64,000 nucleotides of DNA from Parapedobacter lycopersici (lineage in GTDB: Bacteria; Bacteroidota; Bacteroidia; Sphingobacteriales; Sphingobacteriaceae). A program made the position numbers and the translations under genes. The stretch is from contig NZ_JAMSLW010000001.1 in the NCBI RefSeq assembly GCF_024643285.1, forward strand, positions 372,001 to 436,000, written 5' to 3'. The notes under the pieces are model-generated. The model did not search any database and was not told where the DNA came from. It saw only the letters and a program-made list of their open reading frames with translations. Of the stretch, positions 26,644-34,463 are shown piece by piece; the first letter of the stretch is position 1, and each line of letters starts with the position of its first letter.

Positions 26644-26674
26644 CCGGCGTAAAAATCTATATTAATCAATTAGC

Positions 26675-28006
26675 ATGTCAAGTTATTTCAAAACGTTTAC
26701 GGCAGGCGTCGAACAACGTAACCCCCACCAACCAGAATTTATCCAAGCAGTTAAGGAAGTTGTAGAAGACATTATTCCATACATTGAAGAACATGCAAAA
26801 GAACTGATAGACCAGAAGTTACTGGAACGTATTTCGGAACCGGAGCGTGTGATTTCATTCCGCGTTACCTGGCTTGACGATAAGAATCGGGTACAGGTCA
26901 ACCGTGGTTATCGCGTGCAGATGAACAGCGCCCTTGGCCCCTACAAAGGCGGTCTGCGTTTTTCACCTACTGTGAACCTGAGCATTTTGAAATTTCTTGC
27001 ATTTGAACAGATCTTTAAGAACAGCCTGACGGGACTTCCGCTGGGCGGCGGCAAGGGCGGATCGGATTTTGATCCGAAGGGCAAGTCGGATAACGAAATC
27101 ATGCGGTTCTGCCAAAGCTTTATGACCGAATTGTTCCGGCATATCGGTTCGGAAACGGATGTGCCCGCTGGAGATATCGGTGTGGGTGAACGGGAAATCG
27201 GTTTCCTGTTCGGCCAGTACAAACGGCTTCAGAATAATTTTACCGGTGTGCTTACCGGCAAAGGACCCTCATGGGGCGGCAGCTATATCCGGCCGGAGGC
27301 TACCGGCTTCGGACTGCTGTATTTCGTGGAGCGTATGTTCTATGAAAACCAGAACTCGTTGAAAGGAAAAGTAATCACAATCTCGGGCGCGGGTAACGTT
27401 GCGTATTATGCAGCCATCAAGGCACTTTCCCTGGGAGCAAAAGTAATTACCGTTTCCAATAGCAACGGCACCATATACGACGAAAATGGCTTTACCGTGG
27501 AGAAATTGGATTACGTTAATAGCTTAAATAGAAACCTTGCTGAATATACCAAGCGCTATCCGGCAGAATACCACGAAGGTAAAAAACCCTGGGGCTTCAA
27601 ATGCGATATTGCACTTCCTTGTGCTACGCAGAATGAGCTGGATGAACAGGACGCCAAAACACTGATTGCCAATGGCTGTATGTGTATCGCTGAAGGTGCT
27701 AATATGCCTTCAACGGCAGAAGCCATCAAGGTCATATTAAAGGCAAAAATATTATATGCACCCGGAAAGGCAGCTAATGCCGGTGGCGTTGCTGTATCGG
27801 GACTGGAAATGTCGCAGAACCGGATTGGCCAGCAATGGTCGACTGACAAAGTGGATGCGCGGCTGAAGAAAATCATGCATGATATCCATGATACCTGTGT
27901 GCATTACGGTAAAGATTCCAATGGTGTCATTAATTACCTGAAAGGTGCCAACATCGGTGGCTTTGTTAAGGTGGCCGATGCGATGAGAGCCCAGGGTGTG
28001 GTATAA
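26675..28006 (+). CDS. gdhA: NADP-type glutamate dehydrogenase
   Basis: 443 aa, the hexameric short form. Reductive amination of 2-oxoglutarate. Motifs: RVQMNSALGPYKGGLRF, GLPLGGGKGGSDFDPKGKSD with the catalytic lysine, VPAGDIGVGEREI and the nucleotide-binding ISGAGNVAYYA. Assignment to NADP comes from overall similarity to the assimilatory enzyme. The small conserved gene at 28024 follows after 17 bases and may be cotranscribed. Confidence 0.96.
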   Translation: MSSYFKTFTAGVEQRNPHQPEFIQAVKEVVEDIIPYIEEHAKELIDQKLLERISEPERVISFRVTWLDDKNRVQVNRGYRVQMNSALGPYKGGLRFSPTVNLSILKFLAFEQIFKNSLTGLPLGGGKGGSDFDPKGKSDNEIMRFCQSFMTELFRHIGSETDVPAGDIGVGEREIGFLFGQYKRLQNNFTGVLTGKGPSWGGSYIRPEATGFGLLYFVERMFYENQNSLKGKVITISGAGNVAYYAAIKALSLGAKVITVSNSNGTIYDENGFTVEKLDYVNSLNRNLAEYTKRYPAEYHEGKKPWGFKCDIALPCATQNELDEQDAKTLIANGCMCIAEGANMPSTAEAIKVILKAKILYAPGKAANAGGVAVSGLEMSQNRIGQQWSTDKVDARLKKIMHDIHDTCVHYGKDSNGVINYLKGANIGGFVKVADAMRAQGVV

Positions 28007-28023
28007 ATGATATACATAATATT

Positions 28024-28272
28024 ATGCGGACTGTAGCCGAACTCCCCCACCCCGAATTCAAGATCACGATCTTTTCGATGAACCAGAAATTCATCATTAA
28101 ATTCGAACAGGGAACATTGGAACAGGTCTATAAGGTCGCAGAAATGGATATAACTGATGGTGTAAACGGCGTATTTCAATTATTGGATGAGCTGTTTACA
28201 CAATCGGTTGCCTTGCGTTTCAGTGAGATGCGGGCATCTTTCCTGGATACATATAAACGAAACGAAGGATAA
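28024..28272 (+). CDS. Conserved small protein of unknown function
   Basis: 82 aa, no signal peptide or membrane segment, acidic. I recall similar proteins of this size in Sphingobacteriaceae (HPEFKITIFSMNQKFIIKFEQ core), without an assigned role. It is 17 bases behind gdhA on the same strand. Real-gene status is supported by the ATG, its place in the operon and protein-like composition; function is not known. Confidence 0.75.
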   Translation: MRTVAELPHPEFKITIFSMNQKFIIKFEQGTLEQVYKVAEMDITDGVNGVFQLLDELFTQSVALRFSEMRASFLDTYKRNEG

Positions 28273-28274
28273 CG

Positions 28275-28293
28275 GCAGGCCAGCCCGGCCTGC
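28275..28293. terminator. GC-rich hairpin between convergent genes
   Basis: GCAGGCC (28275-28281) pairs with GGCCTGC (28287-28293) around AGCCC, in the 22-base gap between the small gene and the convergent sirtuin. No T-run on either side. Confidence 0.4.
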
Positions 28294-28294
28294 A

Positions 28295-28978
28295 TCATTC
28301 CGCCAGCAGCTGACCAACCAGCTGCGGAACCCCGACCGTAGCCCTTTCATTCATACACACGATCCTGCCCGTCGCCAATTGTGAGGCCTCCGGGTCGATG
28401 AAATACATTGCCGTTTCCATCGGGATTTCGTGCAGCAACCCGGCGGCGGGATATACCTGGAGGGAAGTACCGATTACAATGAAAATATCGGCATCCCGGC
28501 AGAGCCGTACCGCCCTTTCCATCGCCGGCACCGGCTCACCGAACCAAACGACGTGTGGCCTGAGCTGGCTTCCCCGTTCACAGTATTCGCCCATGGGGAT
28601 TTCACTTCCTTCGACCGGATAAGTGAGGCGCGGATCGATGCTGGACTGCGAACGCGTAATCAGGCCATGGAGGTGCACTACCTGACCCGAGCCCGCCCGC
28701 TCATGCAGGTCATCAATATTCTGGGTGATCACGGTCACCTTATACCGCTGCTCCAGTTGCACAAGGGCGGTATGCGCCGCATTCGGCTGAGCTTCCAATA
28801 CCGCCTTTCTTCGAATGTTATAGAAATGCTGCACGCGTTGCGGGTCGCTGGCCCATGCTTCCGGTGTAGCCACATCGGCCACGCGGTACCCTTCCCAAAG
28901 TCCGTCGCTGCCCCGGAACGTTTTTAAACCGCTTTCGGCAGAAATTCCGGCGCCCGTGAATACAACAACATGTTTCAT
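28295..28978 (-). CDS. Sir2-family NAD-dependent deacylase (class III type)
   Basis: 227 aa from the ATG at 28978; the in-frame extension to 29044 encodes an implausible His/Trp-rich stretch before MKHVVVFTGAGISAESG. NAD motifs GAGISAESG and TQNIDDLHERAG, and catalytic H104 in VHLHG. Y53 and R56 (FYNIRRK) match the pair that gives SIRT5/CobB-type enzymes a preference for acidic acyl-lysines. The four zinc-binding cysteines are missing: only C133 remains before SQLRPHVVWFGE. Confidence 0.9.
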   Translation of the reverse strand: MKHVVVFTGAGISAESGLKTFRGSDGLWEGYRVADVATPEAWASDPQRVQHFYNIRRKAVLEAQPNAAHTALVQLEQRYKVTVITQNIDDLHERAGSGQVVHLHGLITRSQSSIDPRLTYPVEGSEIPMGEYCERGSQLRPHVVWFGEPVPAMERAVRLCRDADIFIVIGTSLQVYPAAGLLHEIPMETAMYFIDPEASQLATGRIVCMNERATVGVPQLVGQLLAE

Positions 28979-29065
28979 TTGCCTGTGATGCTGATGATGC
29001 CAGCACCAAAATACAACGAATATGCGGAATTCAAACAAGTGCACCTGAAATTTAGGAGAATGAGT

Positions 29066-29073
29066 TACCTTTG
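29066..29073 (+). promoter_or_regulatory. -7 element (TACCTTTG) for rnhA
   Basis: Full TAnnTTTG match. It overlaps a TTG that an ORF caller could take as start (29071) and so argues for the ATG at 29080, with an almost leaderless transcript. Confidence 0.55.
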
Positions 29074-29079
29074 CTCACC

Positions 29080-29547
29080 ATGATCGAATTGTATACTGAC
29101 GGCGCGTCCAGCGGAAATCCGGGTCCGGGAGGATATGGAACAATACTGCGATCAGGTCCGCATTATAAGGAACTGAGCGAGGGATTCCGGAAAACAACCA
29201 ATAACCGGATGGAATTACTGGCCGTTATCAAAGGCCTTGAAGCATTGAAAAAAACGGGCCAGGAGGTGGTGGTTTATTCCGATTCCAAATATATTGTGGA
29301 TGCCGTTGAGAAACGCTGGGTGTTCGGTTGGGTGCAGAAAGGCTTTGCCGGGAAAAAGAATAAGGACCTATGGCTGCGGTTTCTGACGGTGTACCGGCAG
29401 CATCGTGTGCGGTTTGTCTGGGTCAAGGGACATGCAGGACACCCCGAGAACGAACGCTGCGACCAACTGGCCGTGCAGGCTGCAAAGGACAGTGCCAACT
29501 GGAAAATTGATTCGGTTTTTGAAACGACGGAAAGCCAGTTGTTGTAA
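29080..29547 (+). CDS. rnhA: Ribonuclease HI
   Basis: 155 aa from the ATG at 29080. Cleaves RNA in RNA-DNA hybrids. All catalytic acids are visible: Asp in ELYTDGASSGNPG, Glu in NNRMELLAV, Asp in VVYSDSKY and Asp in ENERCDQLA, plus the conserved His in KGHAGHPENE. Normal length with no N-terminal hybrid-binding domain. The start was chosen because the upstream TTG lies in the -7 element. Confidence 0.96.
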   Translation: MIELYTDGASSGNPGPGGYGTILRSGPHYKELSEGFRKTTNNRMELLAVIKGLEALKKTGQEVVVYSDSKYIVDAVEKRWVFGWVQKGFAGKKNKDLWLRFLTVYRQHRVRFVWVKGHAGHPENERCDQLAVQAAKDSANWKIDSVFETTESQLL

Positions 29548-29569
29548 CAGAAGGCAACGGAAACGGCAA

Positions 29570-30742
29570 TTACGCTAACGCATCACTGTAAACATAACGT
29601 ACTTCGTCGCGGAGGTTGTAGCGTGAGGCCATCACCTCGCCATATGCGCCCACCGTGCGGATCGCAATGAGGTCGCCCCGTTTTGAAACGGGCAGCAACA
29701 CTTCCTTGCCAAAGCAGTCCGTGCTTTCACAGATCGGTCCAACCACGTCGTAATGCAATTCGGATACATCGGTTCCTGCAAAACCGGCGTCAGCCCGTTC
29801 AATCTGGTGGTATGCCTGGTATAATGCCGGACGCATCAGCTCGGTCATTCCGGCATCAAGGATGAGAAAATTCTTCTTAATCCCGTTTTTCACATACAGC
29901 ACCCGGCTGATGAGGCTACTGCATTGCGATACCAGCGCCCTGCCCAGCTCAAAGTGTACCTCCTGCCCTGCCCTGCGTTCCAGGAAATCAGCGAAGATCC
30001 CGAAATACGCATCAAAATCGGGTATATTATTGGTGTCCGGGTGATGGTAATCGACACCGAGCCCTCCACCCACATTTAGCACCTGCAAGCGGTAACCCCG
30101 CTCGTCGAACCAGCCGTTCAGCTCATTGACTTTTACGCAGAGGCTCTTAAATACATTCAGGTCGGTAATCTGCGAGCCGATATGAAAATGGATGCCGATT
30201 AACTCCACATGGCTGCATTGCCGTAGGGTTTCAATGGCGTCGCCAAGCTCCCATTGGGGAATGCCGAATTTATTTTCGTCCAGTCCGGTGGTAATGTACT
30301 GGTGGGTATGTGCATCCACATTCGGATTGATGCGGAGTGCCACCCGTGCCGTTTTACCGGCAGCTGCTGCAAGTCCGTCGATGACGGACAGCTCCTGGAC
30401 GGACTCTACGTTAAAGGCAAAGATATCACGGTCCAGCGCATAGCTGATCTCCTTATCTGATTTGCCGACACCGGCAAAAACGACTTTCGCCGGGTCAAAG
30501 CCGATCTCAATGGCTTTTTTAACTTCATTGCCGCTGACACAGTCGGCGCCAAAGCCCGCGCCGTGGATGGCAGCCAATACCCGTTGATTAAAATTGGCTT
30601 TTAATGCATAATGGATATGAAACCCCCGGGCCGCTGCCGCCGTTTTTGCGGCCGCCAGCGTACGGTTCAGCAGGTCCATATCGTAATAATAGAAAGGGGT
30701 TTCCTGCCGGGAAAATAGTTCGCTGAGTGTAGGATCAAACAT
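29570..30742 (-). CDS. lysA: Diaminopimelate decarboxylase
   Basis: 390 aa, PLP-dependent fold III enzyme making L-lysine from meso-DAP. PLP lysine K48 in HYALKANFN, the FHIGSQI and NVGGGLGVDY motifs, the partner-subunit cysteine motif GPICESTDCF and EVMASRYNLR near the end. It follows lysC by 22 bases on the same strand, so the first and last steps of lysine synthesis are made together. Confidence 0.96.
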   Translation of the reverse strand: MFDPTLSELFSRQETPFYYYDMDLLNRTLAAAKTAAAARGFHIHYALKANFNQRVLAAIHGAGFGADCVSGNEVKKAIEIGFDPAKVVFAGVGKSDKEISYALDRDIFAFNVESVQELSVIDGLAAAAGKTARVALRINPNVDAHTHQYITTGLDENKFGIPQWELGDAIETLRQCSHVELIGIHFHIGSQITDLNVFKSLCVKVNELNGWFDERGYRLQVLNVGGGLGVDYHHPDTNNIPDFDAYFGIFADFLERRAGQEVHFELGRALVSQCSSLISRVLYVKNGIKKNFLILDAGMTELMRPALYQAYHQIERADAGFAGTDVSELHYDVVGPICESTDCFGKEVLLPVSKRGDLIAIRTVGAYGEVMASRYNLRDEVRYVYSDALA

Positions 30743-30764
30743 AATGGCTTATCACTTATTTTAC

Positions 30765-32078
30765 CTAAAAAAGCCTGTTGTGTAACGACCGTAAGGCTTC
30801 TACCTTATGTTCGGTCTGCAGCAGCAGTGAAATGTTATAATTGCTGCCGCCGTAGGAAATCATCCGTACCGGGAGGTGTTTCACCGCGTCCAACACGCGA
30901 GATGCATATCCATGTGTATTCGGTCCGAAATCACCGACTACACAGACGATGGTCTGATTCAGGTCGATCGCTACCGTGCCGAAATCCTTGAGTTCTTTTT
31001 CGATATCGGCCAGGTACCGGGTATCATCGATCGTAAGTGATATGGCAACCTCCGACGTCGTAATCATGTCTATCGGAGTTTTGTAACGTTCAAATACCTC
31101 AAAAACCCGCCGTAAGAATCCATAAGCCAGTAGCATGCGTGACGATTGAATACGAATAGCTACGATGCCGTCTTTTGCGGCTACGGACCGGACAATTCCT
31201 TTGGCAGCTCCCTCCCTGCTGATCAGCGTACCGGAAGCCTGTGGAGCCATGGTATTCAGAATGCGGACGGGAACGTTATAACGCTGGGCCGGGAATACGC
31301 TTTGCGGGTGCAGGATTTTGGCGCCAAAATAGGCCAATTCCGCCGCTTCATCGAAACTCAGGCTCGCTATTGGTTTTGTGTCTTTTACAATACGCGGGTC
31401 ATTATTGTGCATGCCGTCGATGTCCGTCCATATCTGGATCTCTTCTGCACCGATAGCTGCACCGATCAGCGAAGCGGTATAGTCACTCCCCCCTCTCCGC
31501 AAGTTATCAATCTCACCAAAAGAATTTCTACATATATATCCCTGAGTTATAAAGAAATTATGATCGCTTGATTGAAGCAATAATTCATTTACGTTCTCCC
31601 GGATAAAATCAATTTTGGGTTCATTGTCCTCGTCAATTTTCATAAAATCGAGTGCAGGCAATAATTTGGACCGGACCCCGATTTCCGTCAGGTAAAAATG
31701 GAACAGCGAAGTGGAAATCAATTCGCCCTGTGCCAGGATAATCTTTTCCTCGATGGGTGTAAACAGCTGATTGGAAAACGACGCAATCAGGTCGAAATGA
31801 TAGTTGATCAGCTCGTTCCCGTTATATCGTCCTTCTTCCGTACTGAAAAGCTCGCCGATGAGGGTGTTGTAATGCGCGCGGAGTGCTTCAATATCCTGTT
31901 CAGCTTTGGCCTTGTCGCCATTGGTGTAAGCAGCTGCGATTTCAACCAGGGCATTCGTTGTACCGGCCACGGCAGAAAGCACGACAATCTGGCGTGCATT
32001 TGGATCGATAATGTCTAACAGGCCTTTTATCCGGGCTGCACTCCCCACGGAAGTCCCCCCAAACTTGATAACTTTCAT
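30765..32078 (-). CDS. lysC: Aspartate kinase
   Basis: 437 aa, monofunctional. Phosphorylates aspartate, the first step to lysine, threonine and methionine. N-terminal VIKFGGTSVGS, substrate segment RRGGSDYTASLIGAAI and QIWTDIDGMHNNDPR are the family signatures. The C-terminal 150 residues are paired ACT domains (VAISLTIDDT, ICVVGDFG) for amino-acid feedback. Upstream of lysA in a two-gene unit; a long hairpin lies before it. Confidence 0.95.
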   Translation of the reverse strand: MKVIKFGGTSVGSAARIKGLLDIIDPNARQIVVLSAVAGTTNALVEIAAAYTNGDKAKAEQDIEALRAHYNTLIGELFSTEEGRYNGNELINYHFDLIASFSNQLFTPIEEKIILAQGELISTSLFHFYLTEIGVRSKLLPALDFMKIDEDNEPKIDFIRENVNELLLQSSDHNFFITQGYICRNSFGEIDNLRRGGSDYTASLIGAAIGAEEIQIWTDIDGMHNNDPRIVKDTKPIASLSFDEAAELAYFGAKILHPQSVFPAQRYNVPVRILNTMAPQASGTLISREGAAKGIVRSVAAKDGIVAIRIQSSRMLLAYGFLRRVFEVFERYKTPIDMITTSEVAISLTIDDTRYLADIEKELKDFGTVAIDLNQTIVCVVGDFGPNTHGYASRVLDAVKHLPVRMISYGGSNYNISLLLQTEHKVEALRSLHNRLF

Positions 32079-32105
32079 TTCACTATAATTTGCAGCATCC
32101 AGCTA

Positions 32106-32135
32106 CAAACGGGTAGTCTGATGACTGCCCGTTTG
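32106..32135. promoter_or_regulatory. Long hairpin in the serA-lysC gap
   Basis: CAAACGGG-T-AGTC pairs with GACT-G-CCCGTTTG around TGAT, a 13-bp stem with one G-T pair. It lies between the serA stop and the lysC start on the leftward transcript. No T-run follows, so it may be an RNA-processing or regulatory stem rather than a terminator. Confidence 0.45.
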
Positions 32136-32152
32136 CGCTGAAAAAGAAGTAT

Positions 32153-33100
32153 TTATTTCGTTAACTGTGCGATGATCAGGTTGGCCAGCTCTTCACCGAT
32201 ACGCTCCTGAGCCTCTCCCGTAGCTGCACCGATATGCGGTGTGAGCGACACTTTGGGGTGGGTAAGCAGTTCCTTCCGTGGAGTAGGTTCGTTATCAAAT
32301 ACGTCCAGTCCCGCAAAAGCGACTTTACCGGCATTCAATGCTGCAATCAGCGCTTCTTCGTCAATTACACCCCCACGGGCAGCATTAACCAATCCGACAC
32401 CTGGCTTCAGCAATTCGAACTCGGCCGCACCGATCACCGGTTTGTCCGTAAACGGTACGTGCAGCGAGATAAAATCGGAATTCCGTAACAGTTCTTCCAG
32501 CGGTACTTGCTTAATGGGTACATCCACGGTAATGCCACCTGATAAGGTTACCGGCAGGCTGGCAGGCGCTTCAGAAAGATCACTGACAATAACATCCATA
32601 CCCAATCCCAGGCCCACTTTTGCCGTTTCCCGTCCGATGCGGCCGATACCGACGATTCCCAGTGTCTTGCCGCGCAGTTCCACACCTTTGGCGTAGGCTT
32701 TTTTCAGGCCACCGAAATTGGTGTCGCCTTCAACCGGCATTTTCCTTTGGGAGTCGTATAAAAACCGTACGCCGCTAAGCAAGTGTGCAAATACCAGTTC
32801 GGCAACGGAAAGTGAGGAAGCGGCCGGCGTATTTACTACGGCGATTCCCTTGGAACGGGCATAAGCCACGTCAATGTTATCCATTCCTACCCCACCCCGG
32901 CCGATCAATTTCAGGTCCGGGCAGCCATCAATCAGTTCTTTTCTTACTTTGGTGGCACTACGGACTGTAATGGCATCGTAGGCCGGCAGCTTTTCGGCTA
33001 ATTGATCCTGTGGAATATGTTCGGTGTCCACCGTGAATCCGGCTTTTTCCAATAATGATTTACCCAATGGATCAATCCCGTCGTTTGCTAATATTTTCAT
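32153..33100 (-). CDS. serA: D-3-phosphoglycerate dehydrogenase, short form
   Basis: 315 aa. First step of serine synthesis. NAD-binding GIVGIGRIGRETA, catalytic arginine in NAARGGVIDEEAL, glutamate in DNEPTPR and histidine in TPHIGAATGEA. It ends without the C-terminal ACT domain of the long forms, so feedback by serine through ACT is not expected. Follows serC by 79 bases, giving a serC-serA unit. Confidence 0.94.
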   Translation of the reverse strand: MKILANDGIDPLGKSLLEKAGFTVDTEHIPQDQLAEKLPAYDAITVRSATKVRKELIDGCPDLKLIGRGGVGMDNIDVAYARSKGIAVVNTPAASSLSVAELVFAHLLSGVRFLYDSQRKMPVEGDTNFGGLKKAYAKGVELRGKTLGIVGIGRIGRETAKVGLGLGMDVIVSDLSEAPASLPVTLSGGITVDVPIKQVPLEELLRNSDFISLHVPFTDKPVIGAAEFELLKPGVGLVNAARGGVIDEEALIAALNAGKVAFAGLDVFDNEPTPRKELLTHPKVSLTPHIGAATGEAQERIGEELANLIIAQLTK

Positions 33101-33179
33101 GTTGAATGTACGATTTTACGGGCAATACCTACGGCATGCCACGGTGAGCTAATGCATTAATAAGGCAACGGAAACGCTG

Positions 33180-34247
33180 TTACTTGTGCTGTTCTTCAAA
33201 TTCCTGCATGGCATCTACCAGCGCGTTTACCCCGGTAATGCTCAATGCGTTATAGATGGATGCACGGAAACCTCCGACACTGCGGTGCCCCTTCAGTCCA
33301 ATCAGTCCGCGGGCATTGGCTAATTCCAGAAAAGCAGCTTCGTGTGCTTTATCCTCCGTTACGAAGGTCACGTTCATCCGCGACCGGTCTTCGGCAACTG
33401 CTGTTCCTTTAAACAACGGATTGCGTTCGATCTCATCATACAACGTCCGTGCTTTGATGATGTTCTCCTGCTCAATGACATCCAGTCCGCCTTTTTTCTT
33501 CAACCAGCGAAGGTTAAGCATCGAAACATAGATCGAGTAGACAGGAGGTGTATTATACAGGGATTTCGCTGCAATATGGGGTTGGTAGTCAAATATGGTA
33601 GGCAGCGTGCGGCCGGTTTTGCCCAATAACTCCTCTTTTACAATTGCCAATGTTACACCGGCAGGTCCCATATTCTTTTGCGCGCCGGCATAGATCAGTC
33701 CGAAATCCGCCACATTGATGTTACGGCTCAGGATGTCGGATGACATGTCGGCAACTATCGGAACACCTGTTTTGGGTGTTTCAAAGATCTCCGTCCCATA
33801 AATGGTGTTGTTGGAAGTGTAATGGAAATATGCCGCATCCGACGGTACAGAATACGCTTTCGGGATGTAATTGTAATTGGCGTCTGAAGATGATGCAACA
33901 ACGGCTACCTCCCCTATTTTTTTCGCTTCTTTAATGGCTTTGCTTGCCCAGGTACCGGTATCCAGGTAAGCTGCCTTGCCTCCTTCCGGTAACAGGTTCA
34001 TCGGCACCATGGCAAACTGGGTGCTGGCGCCGCCCTGCAAGAACAGTATGGCATGCCCCTGGGGCACCGAGAGCAGTTCACGGATAAGCTGCTCCGTTTC
34101 CACAATTACCGCATCGAATTCCTTGCTCCGGTGCGAGATTTCCAAAATAGATAATCCGGTACCATTAAAATCCAGTACCGCCTGTGAAGCTTCCTGAAAA
34201 ACTTCCTGGGGTAAAATACAGGGTCCTGCTCCAAAATTATGTTTCAT
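33180..34247 (-). CDS. serC: Phosphoserine aminotransferase
   Basis: 355 aa, PLP class V aminotransferase. N-terminal NFGAGPCILPQEVFQEAS, LFLQGGASTQFAMVPMNLL, the PLP lysine in YAGAQKNMGPAG, and LKGHRSVGGFRASIYNAL near the C-terminus. Transaminates 3-phosphohydroxypyruvate made by SerA, its downstream neighbour. The 216-base upstream region carries a -7 element and an AT-rich inverted repeat. Confidence 0.96.
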   Translation of the reverse strand: MKHNFGAGPCILPQEVFQEASQAVLDFNGTGLSILEISHRSKEFDAVIVETEQLIRELLSVPQGHAILFLQGGASTQFAMVPMNLLPEGGKAAYLDTGTWASKAIKEAKKIGEVAVVASSSDANYNYIPKAYSVPSDAAYFHYTSNNTIYGTEIFETPKTGVPIVADMSSDILSRNINVADFGLIYAGAQKNMGPAGVTLAIVKEELLGKTGRTLPTIFDYQPHIAAKSLYNTPPVYSIYVSMLNLRWLKKKGGLDVIEQENIIKARTLYDEIERNPLFKGTAVAEDRSRMNVTFVTEDKAHEAAFLELANARGLIGLKGHRSVGGFRASIYNALSITGVNALVDAMQEFEEQHK

Positions 34248-34342
34248 TGATCGCTATGGTATTTATTGTTTGAAATGTCTTATGTGGGCCGGCCTGAATC
34301 ATTGTCGGATTGGTATGATCTTCCGCCCTTGCTATTAGGCAG

Positions 34343-34350
34343 CAAAATTA
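34343..34350 (-). promoter_or_regulatory. -7 element (TAATTTTG) for serC-serA
   Basis: Full TAnnTTTG match on the minus strand, about 95 bases before the serC ATG. The inverted repeat at 34357-34389 begins immediately upstream. Confidence 0.5.
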
Positions 34351-34356
34351 GCAATT

Positions 34357-34389
34357 ATATTATTAATCATTTAATGATATTAATAATAT
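34357..34389. promoter_or_regulatory. 11-bp inverted repeat upstream of the serC promoter
   Basis: ATATTATTAAT (34357-34367) and ATTAATAATAT (34379-34389) are perfect inverted arms around an 11-base spacer. It occupies the region just upstream of the serC -7, a place for an activator or repressor dimer. A second smaller repeat TGTTG...CAACA follows (34389-34407). AT-rich composition raises the chance of coincidence. Confidence 0.45.
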
Positions 34390-34463
34390 GTTGTAAAATA
34401 TTCAACAATAGTAGAATATCGATGAAAACATTATAGGCATCTTACCGATAATACCGGAACGTA

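Larger units (their letters stand above)
25852..26674. other. 823-base non-coding region between cysN and gdhA
   Basis: Holds the cysN terminator, about 320 bases of AT-rich DNA with no gene, the dyad-symmetric 11-bp-period array and the gdhA promoter. ORFs of 60-111 codons seen on both strands across 26091-26530 run through the array in several frames at once and are by-products of the repeat. Confidence 0.7.

Noticed and set aside
28979-29044. N-terminal extension of the sirtuin
   Set aside because: The extra 22 residues are Phe/Trp/His-rich and precede the universal start MKHVVVFTGAGIS; the ATG at 28978 is the natural start.
32079-32152. Lysine riboswitch upstream of lysC
   Set aside because: The gap is only 74 bases, far too short for the roughly 170-base lysine aptamer; only one stem is present.
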